Under the pieces are notes generated by a model, which had not been told where the DNA came from, made no database searches, and worked only from the letters and a program-made list of their open reading frames with translations. Source: Hedera helix (taxonomy: Eukaryota; Streptophyta; Magnoliopsida; Apiales; Araliaceae). Taken from it: a DNA stretch of 64,000 nt. The position numbers were made by a program, and so were the translations under genes. Below, piece after piece: positions 34,164 to 43,143 of this stretch. How positions within the stretch are numbered: position 1 is the stretch's first letter; every line of letters begins with the position of its first letter. The stretch is from the NCBI GenBank assembly GCA_947179155.2, contig OX359270.1, positions 19,131,556 to 19,195,555 of the forward strand. The letters are read 5' to 3'.

Positions 34164-34171
34164 TATAAATA
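34164..34171 (+). promoter_or_regulatory. TATA box of LTR-C
   Basis: TATAAATAGGGAGC, homologous in position to those of LTR-B and of the young Tekay LTRs. Confidence 0.7.
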
Positions 34172-34429
34172 GGGAGCTCTCCCTCCTTAAAATTCATTAG
34201 TTCAAATGCATAAATACTCCAAAGTTATATTTTGAGGGATATTGTGAGAGAAAAATTACTTTTGAAGCAACGAAGTTCTATGCGATTTAACGTAAAGCAC
34301 GCACTTCAAGCGGTATACCTGTTTTTCTTTTTTTTAGTTTTCTTCTATTAGTTAGTATAAATATTCATTTTAGAAGTTGTTATAATTTTCAATTTAGTGT
34401 AAATAAATAGTATAAAAGTCCTATTTATA

Positions 34430-34772
34430 GCCATTATAATGGCCAATTTTATTTCTAGTATAAAGAAGAAAACATACTTTTATAAGTTGTTATTCTGCTC
34501 AGATTTTTTAAAGTATTATCGTAAATATCTATTTTGTAGGCAGTTATAATACCCAAATTATTTCAAATATATATTTGAAAATTCCTATTTGTAAGCCGTT
34601 ATAACGATTTATTTAAAACATAAAGAAGAAAATGTTCAGTTTATAAACAGTTATAATGTTCAATTTTCTTTATGTAATAAATGAAAATATTAATTATATA
34701 AGCAGTTATAATGCTCAAATATTTTCATCTATATATTACAAGAAGTCTTATTTATAAGTGGTTATAATGTCC
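34430..34772 (+). repeat. Six TTATAAT-centred repeats in LTR-C
   Basis: Related words occur at 34430 (GCCATTATAATGGC, a perfect palindrome), 34540, 34595, 34648, 34702 and 34760, mostly of the form GCAGTTATAATGCTC. Fewer copies occur in LTR-B (about 15495 and 15555) and in the young Tekay LTRs (about 53603 and 53659). Confidence 0.8.
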
Positions 34773-36245
34773 GAAATAAAACTTAAAAGTTGAAATCGAT
34801 ATAATTTAAATCGTGTATATAAACGTATGATTATGTAGGATTATCGGTGAGCGTTTAATCTAATTCTAGATATTTACAAGACAAGTTTTCTATCCTTAAC
34901 CTTTGTGTACTTGTTTTTTATGTGATTTATACATTTTGTACAATCAACGTGTTATAAATCTTTGATACGAGAGTTATTGCTTCTTGTTTCGATGTAACTT
35001 GCAAAATGAAATGCTTATTCGTGATATATTTCGAATCATGCTTTATTATATCAAACCAAGTTGTCTGGGGGCGATCCTGACATGTGAAGTAAACTGAGAT
35101 GAACGAATATGTCGCATTGTTCATTATTAGTCCAGTGTCGTGTATGTTATGCATAACATAAGATGTCGTTAGGTTAATCCCCTTTATATATCCACTGTAA
35201 ATGGTTCTAAGTCGAAAAACAAAGAACAACTCAAGATCTAACCACCACTCAGTCTTGTTATGTTAGAATATTTTCTAATATCAATTGTTGTGCCATGAAT
35301 CCTTACAATCCATATCGGTGTGAGTTCACTTATATGCTATGTGTTTAAGACTTATTGAGCATTTTAGCTCACCCTTGCAAATAAACCTAATTTGCAGACA
35401 AACTCAAGAGCTCCAGCTCAAAGAAGAAAGAAAAGAAGAAATGCGTAGACTAGTTTACTATTTTTCTTAACTGTTCTTAACTGTAGTCATAATGATAATT
35501 TGTAATAAGAACAAGTTCCACACATGTAACCAAATATGATATTAATATTATAAAGTTTTATCATATTCTCTTGTTACGTCTTTACTTTGATTAAACCTAG
35601 AATTGTTAAAACTTAACATAATATTGATAATGATCTATTTATCTGGATGAGGATCGGTAAATAACTTGTGAGTGTTGTACATCCGAGACAGGACTAAGAG
35701 ATATTGACTGGTTAAATCCATCGTTAAAGTTCCTCGGACCCAGGTATAACTCGTTATTACTATTCTGAATGTCACATAAGTAGGCTTATTGATATGAAAA
35801 GATATCACTATAATCAAATATGTTTCGAGTGAGGGTTTTAACTAGTTGGGTAATATTCTGTACGGAAAGAGAATTTTGCACTGGACAAAGATACAACCAT
35901 TTGTCACGGATAAAGATGTAAACATTTATCATGGGTGAAGATACAAACATTGACTGCAAGATTCTCTGTTCCCAAGAGCCATCCTAATGATTTAATATTG
36001 TGGATATTGGAATATGTAAAGTTATAGAATATCTAAATCTTAAGGATAAAATGTTATGATTGAGTATTAAGTCTCTTGTATCGATTACAAGGACTTGATA
36101 TAAAGTAATGAAAGATCTTTGGGAATTAAGATAAGAACTTTATTTATGAATAAAGGAAATCATCTATAAACCTAATGATTTAACATTTATAGTGAGCACC
36201 AAGTCAGCTATAGTAAGTATAGTGATTTGAAGGCGTCACAATACT

Positions 36246-36265
36246 AATTATAAATTAATAAGAGG

Positions 36266-36356
<91 letters not shown>

Positions 36357-36949
36357 CTAAATAGTTTAGCAACTAATTAATAAGAAGTACTCACATTATA
36401 AATAATTAAGTTCATAAAGGGTTTAGAAATTATAGTTATTATAATAAATTAATTTACTTCCTAATTAGATTAGGAGTTAAATTAAAACTTATTCCTAAAG
36501 AGTTTAGGATGGTTGGACAAATCTAAAAATATGAGAAGACTTATTATGATTCGGTATGACTTACACAATTCTCTACATTTAAGGAATTAGAATAAAGGAA
36601 AAATTAGGGTTTGCCACCACCCAAGATTTAGTAGAATCAATTACTTCTTAAATTCATATTTTTCTTAGTGGATCACCTTTAAAAGTTACACACTTGGGTA
36701 ACTAACATTGATCTAAGGAATTTAATCGGTGGATTTGAAGTGGAAGGTGAAGGAATTCGAGGTGAACTCGTACATGTTGAAGAATAGTTTTACAAGGGTA
36801 AAAACCTCTAACTTCTTCTTTTTTTAATTAATAATTGCTCATAAAGATCGATCCTGGATATGGTTTATAAAATTTTAAAATCTGATTTTGTCATGCTTTC
36901 GATCTTTTATACAATTTGATTGTATGTCTTGGATATTTATAAATCAACA
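36246..36949 (+). repeat. Copia LTR shared by copia-3 and copia-2, second segment, with (TTA)n
   Basis: Continues the copia LTR and ends TTTATAAATCAACA. A TTA microsatellite of about 30 units fills 36267-36355; the copia-1 LTR has only a short interrupted TTA tract at the same point (28460-28490). Excluding the insert the LTR is about 1.89 kb. Confidence 0.88.
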
Positions 36950-36963
36950 GTGGCATCAAGAGT
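36950..36963 (+). other. Primer-binding site of copia-2
   Basis: GTGGCATCAAGAGTC directly after the LTR resembles the initiator tRNA-Met primer-binding sequence of plant copia elements. Confidence 0.75.
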
Positions 36964-38534
36964 CAACCTTTATGCTAATTATTAACTATTTGATTCTATA
37001 TATATATAGGTATGTGTTTAGAATAATTTATTAGGCATAATATATTGTATAAAATCATATTTTTTTGAAAAAAACATCAAAAATCGCGATTTACAAGAAG
37101 CTGAAAAATCCTATTTTCTGACATGACACGAGGTGCGTCGGGCTTCTATAGGTATGGCGTGGGGCGCGCCATTTTATGCCTTTGTGCGGCACGGGGCGTG
37201 CCAGACCTGCATAAATTTTGTTTTTTAGATTTTATTTTATTTTTCAAAATTTAAATAAAGGGTTTATTTTGATGATTTTATAATTAAAATAAAAAGTTTA
37301 TTTTAAAGATGAAATTAAATTTTATGAAACTTTAATTGCCCATTAAATAATATCAATGCATATGTAGAATGGTTTTAATTTATGAGATGAAAATGTTGTA
37401 TTGATAGATATGATGATATGTATGATAATATAAAGGGATTGATTATAGACTGTTGACTAATGAGATTGGATTTATTTTATGTGAATGCATGAATGAATGG
37501 GTTTTTATAATTTTGCATGTATAATTTTCTATCTCCCTCCTATGTACTTCCCCTTAACTGCTGATTAATGTTTTTATTTTATGAAAATAGTTTATAATAG
37601 GATTAGATAGAATTATTTGAAGAATTAGAACCGAAAAATAAGGAGCGCCTGAAGACCCATTTATAATAGAGCTCGGGTTATAAATTTAATAGTTATATTT
37701 TTATGTATTTGTTCTTGCACCCTATGTTTGACCTTTTGGTTCACATGGTACCTTTAGTAAACCAATCTAGAATAAAAGTTCATAATCAATTTAAGTAGAA
37801 TATAGTATTCTATATGTGTATGCTAATTATGTATATATTATATATTATCAAACATGTTTCGCATGTTAAATAACATGACTGGTATTTTATATAAATATGT
37901 ACATGAGCGCTAAATAAGATGAGACAATTAATAATAAAACCCTCAAGGTAAAATATTTTAAGTTGTAACGTTCAAAGATATTTAGAATATTGAACGTCGG
38001 CTTCTAGCATAATAAAATGATAGAGCATCAAATACTCAATATACGTTTGTTGTGTACACGCAAGACTTATATTGATTATTTGATATGTTGTTTTATTATA
38101 TTGGATGCTTATAAGGAATTGAACAATACTATTTTGTTGTGCACACACAAGAACATTATTTTTCTCTTCACTTATATGGAAGTGCTAGGTTGGACTTAAC
38201 TTAGATAATTTTGATTCGAATGTGAACACACTTGATCATTATAATCCAATAGGAAAAATAATAAGGTGTTAAATGGTGATGTAATTGCCAAAAGTTGTCT
38301 ACCTATTAAATAAATATAGCTTGTTGTGCACACACAAGGCTGTATTAATATTGATATAATTCTTATCTCACTAGCAAATCTTTAACTAGATTTGTCGAAC
38401 TATACATAGAGGGTAATATAGTCTAACAAAAATAGTGAGAGATACTAATTTAAATAAAGACCTAATTTATTTTGGTAATTAATAAAATGAATGTTTGCTA
38501 ACATGTTATCTATTTCACATGCAGAATTTTATAA
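36964..38534 (+). other. Copia-2 leader
   Basis: A non-coding leader of about 1.57 kb, long for a copia element. It has a GC-rich palindromic patch at 37130-37205 (GGCGCGCC; GCACGGGGCGTGCC) and four TGTGCACACA-type repeats at 38050-38330. It lacks the Helitron that copia-1 has and so shows the empty site near 37890. Confidence 0.75.
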
Positions 38535-39330
38535 ATGACAAACTCACTAACGTTGCATAGCATACTTGATGCTAACAAATTGACCAGGCTAAATTACAAG
38601 GACTGGTTAAAAAAATTGAGAATAGTTCTCACTATTGAAAAGTTTTCTTATGTCCTAAATTCGTATGTCCCTGCAACTGTTGCAAAAGAAGCCTCTAAGG
38701 AAGATATTGCTACTTTTAAGAAGTGACAAGATGATCCAACTGTGGCTCAATACATAATGCTCGCATCCAAAAGTAACAAGCTTCAGTGTCAGCACAAGAA
38801 AATGGATGCTCCTACTATACTATTGCACCTTAAAGATCTTTATGGTGAGCAAAGTAGGACTGCTAGATATCAGATATCTAAAGAGCTCTTTCGATCTCGG
38901 ATGACCGAGCGCACTACCATTAAGACTCATGCCCTCAAGATGATCAATTTGATTAAACAATTTGGATAGTTAGGGTTCGTAATGGATGGGGAGTTGAGCT
39001 AAGATTTGATCTTGCAGTCACTCTTGGACACCTCCTCACAATTTCTTATGAACTTTCAAATGAATAAGTTGGGCGTCAGCTTGCCTGAGTTACTTAACAT
39101 GTTAAAAACTATGGAGGGTCACTTTCCATCCAAAAAAGACGAAGTCTTGTTATTAGATGATTCTTCTAAGAAGAAGAAGAGGTTCATGGGTTCTTCTAAA
39201 AAGAAGAAGCCTAAGGGCAAGGAGATAGCTAAAGATAATAAGAAGAGTAATCCTGATAGCAAATAAATATGCTTTCATTGCAATAAGCAAGGTAATTGAA
39301 AGAGAAACTGCAAGGAGTATATTTCTTGCA
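38535..39330 (+). pseudogene. Copia-2 gag
   Basis: It starts with ATG at 38535 (MTNSLTLHSILDANKL), followed by NYKDWLKKLRIVL, a typical plant copia gag start. In-frame stops lie at about 38724, 38967 and 39264, otherwise the frame is readable through the lysine-rich stretch (about 39165-39265) to a zinc knuckle CFHCNKQGN-KRNC near 39270-39312. In that knuckle the His is Asn and a Trp codon has become a stop. In an intact element it would form the particle shell and bind RNA. Confidence 0.85.
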
Positions 39331-40682
39331 GAGTCAAAGCAAAAGAAGCTTGGAAAAGCTTCAACTTTAGATCAAAGTTTGTTCATGATTGAAATAAATC
39401 TTTCTGTAAGTCAAAGTTCTACTTGGGTATTAGATACCGGCTTTGGTTCTCACATATGTAATATTATGCAAGGACTAAGCCAAAGTAGAAAGCTGAACAA
39501 ATGAGAAATTGTCCTGGGCAATGGTTTTGATATTATAATAAAGAACAACAATTGTTCAATTTAAAATTATAATATTTTATATGGTACTGGAAAATTGTGT
39601 ATTGGACTTTACTTACTTAACTTAAATGAAAGTAATTTTCAAATAGAACAAACTAAGAAAAGAAAAGGAGATAATGTAAATTATACCCGTATGTGGCACT
39701 GTAAACTTGAATCATATTAATGAAATAAGATTAAACAAGTTGTATAAAAATGGGCTTTTAGAGCTATCAGATTATGAATCATATCTAACTTGTGAATCTT
39801 GTCTCATGAAAAAAATGACTAAATCTCATTTTAGTAGAAAAGGAAAAAGAGTTACAGAGTTGTTAAAGTTAGTCCACACAGATGTATGTGGACCAATGAC
39901 AACGCATGCACAAGGAGGGTATTCATATTTTATTACTTTCACTGATGTTCATTCTAAATTTGGATATATGTATTTGATAAAATACAAGTCTAAATCGTTT
40001 AAAAAGGTCAAAGAATTCAGAAGTGAAGTAGAAAAATAAACTAGCAAAAGAGTATTAAAATTCTTCGATCAGATCGAGGAGGTGAATACTTAAGCAATAA
40101 GTTTCTCGATTATCTCAAAGAAAATGGTATAATTTCACAATGGACTCTACCAGGCACGTCACAATTGAATGGCGTATCTGAAAGGAGAAATTGAACCTTG
40201 TTGGACATGGTACGTTTCATGATGAGATTTACCGATCTTCTAGTTTCCTTTTGGGGTTATGCCCTAAAAACGACTGTATACCTACTTAACAAGGTACCTT
40301 CCAGATCCGTCCCTAAGGTCTCATATGAGATATGGACAGGGAGGAAACCAAGTCTTAAGCATGTTAAGATTTGGGGTTGCTCAGCTTATGTCAAAAGGTT
40401 TGAGAATGATAAGCTAGAGACAACATCCGACAAGTGTAAATTTGTGGGATATTACTTCTATCATCCAACTGATCACTAGGTGTTTGTTGCGAAACGTGCT
40501 ACCTTCCTGGAAAAAGGAGTTTATCCTTGAAGGGGTTAGTGTGAGTAAAATAGACCTTAAAGAAGTTCAAGAATCGTAAATTACTTCAGATCAAAGTGAG
40601 TTACCTAACCAAGTAAAAGAACCTACTGTACCATAACCTATTTGTAAATCTGGAAGAGTACCGAAGATACCTGATAGGTATG
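39331..40682 (+). pseudogene. Copia-2 protease-integrase, broken by the Tat element
   Basis: The protease active site is STWVLDTGFGSHICN at 39419-39463, with an intact DTG. GAG-pre-integrase and integrase zinc region follow (39707-40039: NHINEIRLNKL, CESCLMKKM) with the first catalytic Asp in HTDVCGPM. The post-catalytic region (40198-40479) includes YALKTTVYLLNKVPS and WGCSAYVKRFENDKLE. Pol stops at GATAGGTATG (40682), where the LTR of the Tat element starts. The RT/RNase H half is presumably beyond the right edge of the window. Confidence 0.87.
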
Positions 40683-41161
40683 TGTTAACGCCTGATTCTG
40701 TCCGACTATCCTGTTGTCCATCCGGAAAGAATACCTACACAAAAGTCCTGACGGCTTGGGCCGCCGGTGGACTTTTCCGGTGTGAGTGTTAGTGAAGGTT
40801 TTAATATAGGTCAACAATGGAGACCAAGTATCTAGTAGAGCAATAATAATCGTAACCCTGCCTCCATCATTAACCAGGTATTTATAGTACTTACTTGACT
40901 CTTACCAGTCCTATTAGGAATGTCCATCGACTAGTTGTAGTTTCCAAAGGAAGGTAACCACCCTAAACCATATAGGACACCTAACTCCTATTCTAATATG
41001 GATTAGATATAGTAAATAATCATCATTCGGATTTGTTTAGGATCCCAACCCAAGCCTATCGGACTAAGGATTCCTCATAAAAGACTGCCAAACTGATGGT
41101 CCATTGGGCCTAGCCCAATATGAATTATCGGATCAGGCTTAGCGAAATATTTATCCTAACA
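40683..41161 (-). repeat. 3' LTR of the Tat-like gypsy element
   Basis: The plus strand reads TGTTAACGCC…ATCCTAACA, with matching TGTTA/TAACA ends, 479 bp. The left flank GTATG (40678-40682) would be the TSD; its partner lies off the window. A TATAAATA box is at 40879-40886 on the minus strand. A polypurine tract borders it on the right. Confidence 0.82.
40879..40886 (-). promoter_or_regulatory. TATA box in the Tat LTR
   Basis: TATAAATA on the minus strand, about 275 bp inside the LTR start, in the same orientation as the pol genes to the right. Confidence 0.6.
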
Positions 41162-41176
41162 TTGCCCCCTGCTCCT
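41162..41176 (-). other. Polypurine tract of the Tat element
   Basis: Minus strand GGAGCAGGGGGCAA immediately precedes the LTR start TGTTAGGATAAATA. This is where plus-strand DNA synthesis would be primed. Confidence 0.75.
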
Positions 41177-41353
41177 TCAGTATATAAATATGTTGGGGGA
41201 GTAGACTAAAACATTTCGAAAGTATATGTAAGCGGACAAATTCAGAGGGAATTTAACTCTTCGGGACTCCTACAGGAGATATCAGACTGAAGGCATGTCC
41301 TCTTTGTACTTCATATAGGAAATCTAGAGCAATATTTTCAAAGGAGAGAAACC

Positions 41354-41511
41354 CCTTCGGGAGCTGGGAGGCATTAAACTGAAGGGAAAGCTCCTTCGGG
41401 GACACATAGATATTTGACCGATGGGAAAAACTCCACCGGGAGCTCGGAGGCATCAGACCGAAGAAAAAGTCATTCGGGAACGCGGAGGTATCAAATCGAA
41501 GAGAAAGCTGT
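41354..41511. repeat. 39-bp tandem repeat between Tat antisense ORF and 3' LTR
   Basis: Four units start at 41354, 41393, 41433 and 41471, with core CCTTCGGGAGCTGGGAGGCA and variants, each closing with GAAGGGAAAGCT-like text. A partial earlier copy is near 41258. Tandem repeats near the 3' end are a known habit of Tat-lineage (Retand-type) elements. Confidence 0.82.
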
Positions 41512-41911
41512 TCCATCCACCTTGGTCCCCTATTAATATTTTAGGAGTTAGACCCTATGTACCAACCAGGCCCAAACCTTTGTCATCGAGCCCACTATGT
41601 CCAGCCCAATAGCCTGTATAAAAGCTTCAGATTACGTTTTTTGAAATTCAAAAACACCATTGGATAGCTGGCAATGAGCACGCGAGCAGAGTCATTTATT
41701 ACGCTGCTGTAAAACACTGTAAATGCGCCCCATCTATTAGATTAGTCGTATCCAGGACGTTGAACGTCAAATAAGATAAGAAAAATTAATCAATCCCATC
41801 CCCTGGTCACGATTCTTTCGTTCCATACCTGATTTCCTCTGATCACTGTTCCGTCGATCCTCATCCCATCATCAAGTAAGTTCCTTGCCCTTTTACCTTC
41901 AATATTTTGCA

Positions 41912-42693
41912 ATGGTAAAAAGTTCACAAAATACAAAGGCACCTCGCCTTCCCAGGTTGAAGACGAGGTTACTGTCGCTGAACCAGGGATCCTGGAGGGT
42001 CAACCATGGAAGCCCTTAGTTATCGAGTGGATGAGAAACGTAGAAGAATATAAAAGAAGCAAATACTTCACCCTCCTGCACAGAGTAGCGAACACCCCAT
42101 CTTCCATCTGAAACCATCACTTCGACTTAGGTAAAACAGAATTCTATATTCCAAAGTCATACGAAATTAAGAGGTGAAAGAATGTATTATTAGTTCGAGG
42201 GGGGATGGATTCCCATTCATTGACAAATGTTGATCTACGCGGTCCGATCTCCTCTTCGCTCATTCGTACTAGAGTTACTACATACGACGAGGCTTAGTTT
42301 GAATCAATTGTCCCCCAATTCCTTCATCCATCTGAACAGCTTTATCGCCTTCTGTACCTTCGACCCCCCCAGCCATAAACTTCTTCTTTCAATTCTTTTC
42401 TATTACCAATAACAAGGAAAAGGAATTCTTCCAAATAATAAAGAACCCCAAAAGGGAGACCTTAATGGAGACCCCATCTAGTAATAAAGGGTGGCATGGG
42501 GACTGGTTCTTCATTAAAGGGTCGGACACTAAGATGGTCGGACCTTGGGTGGACCCGAACAAAGACCAGTTGAATCCTAAACGGATCTCTCGTGCAAGGT
42601 TAGAGGCATTCAAGGTCTTATATTCCAAGAGACTATCTGTGAAGAGGGACCGAGACCTCCTTAATGACCAAGACTGGTAGTATTTCTTCGGAG
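41912..42693 (+). pseudogene. Additional ORF of the Tat element, antisense to pol, 5' part
   Basis: Readable pieces in shifting frames: MVKSSQNTKAPRLPRL from 41912, a segment ending LEGQPWKPLVIEWM, then RSPLRSFVLELL…LNQLSPNSFIHLNSFIAFC (42245-42355), and GWHGDWFFIKGSD (42492-42530). This arrangement recalls the plant family annotated as 'putative gypsy type transposon', found as an extra ORF opposite to pol in some Tat elements; its function is unknown. Stops and frameshifts are present, including a TAG at 42678. The last exon base is 42693, before a GTAAGT donor. Confidence 0.7.
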
Positions 42694-42771
42694 GTAAGTT
42701 CTTTGTCATGTGAGTTTATCTATTCTGAGTTTTGTTAAAATGCTTACTCTTCTGTTCTGACTGTGTTGCAG
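42694..42771 (+). other. Putative spliceosomal intron in the antisense ORF
   Basis: Consensus GAG-GTAAGT at 42691-42699 and TTGCAG ending at 42771. Removing 42694-42771 joins the flanking frames. A 19-base direct duplication (42753-42771 and 42772-42790) creates a second TTGCAG ending at 42790, which would shift the frame. Confidence 0.7.
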
Positions 42772-43143
42772 TGTTCCGACTGTGTTGCAGTGGTCAACCA
42801 AACATACTCGAGGCAGCTAGCGCCCTGAGGGTAAAACTGAGCGGTGCTGAAAAACTAAAGGCGGCCCACAATCTAAGGGCTACAAAATCCAAAAATACAA
42901 TGGAAGAGCCAGCCGTCGCAGAGGCGGTGACGGAGAACTCCCCTATGGTTGATATTGTTGAACCTTCAAGGGAGAAGGCAACTGCTTCTGAAGAACCGAG
43001 GCCAAGTAGGCCGAAGATAAAGAGGAGAAGATTAGTACTTAAATCTTCGTTAGAGGAAGGAGCCAAACAGGCTCCACTTCCCCACAAAACCCCGAGCAAC
43101 CCACCTACCGAACTGGCTATTATCGGACAACCAAAAAAGCTAT
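42772..43143 (+). pseudogene. Antisense ORF of the Tat element, second exon, split by solo LTR
   Basis: Frame VFRLCCSGQPNILEAASA… is open to 43143 and encodes a low-complexity, charged segment (KSKNTMEEPAVAEAV, then a basic RPKIKRRRLVLK). It is cut at GCTAT (43139-43143) by the solo LTR and resumes at 46277. No domain can be named in this part. Confidence 0.7.

Larger units (their letters stand above)
33021..36240 (+). mobile_element. Solo Tekay-like LTR ('LTR-C')
   Basis: A perfect TSD, ATACT, lies at 33016-33020 and 36241-36245. It starts TGTAATATTCCAAAC and ends AAGGCGTCACA, the same edges as the young Tekay LTR, and is 3220 bp. The TATAAATA box is at 34164-34171. A possible splice donor GCG-GTATACC follows at about 34313, and the GAGCATTTTAGCTC hairpin precedes TTTGCAG at 35391-35397. 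Between them lie six TTATAAT repeats. Nothing is encoded; it formed by recombination between the two LTRs of a full element. ORFs at 34927 and 35635 are LTR sequence. Confidence 0.93.
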
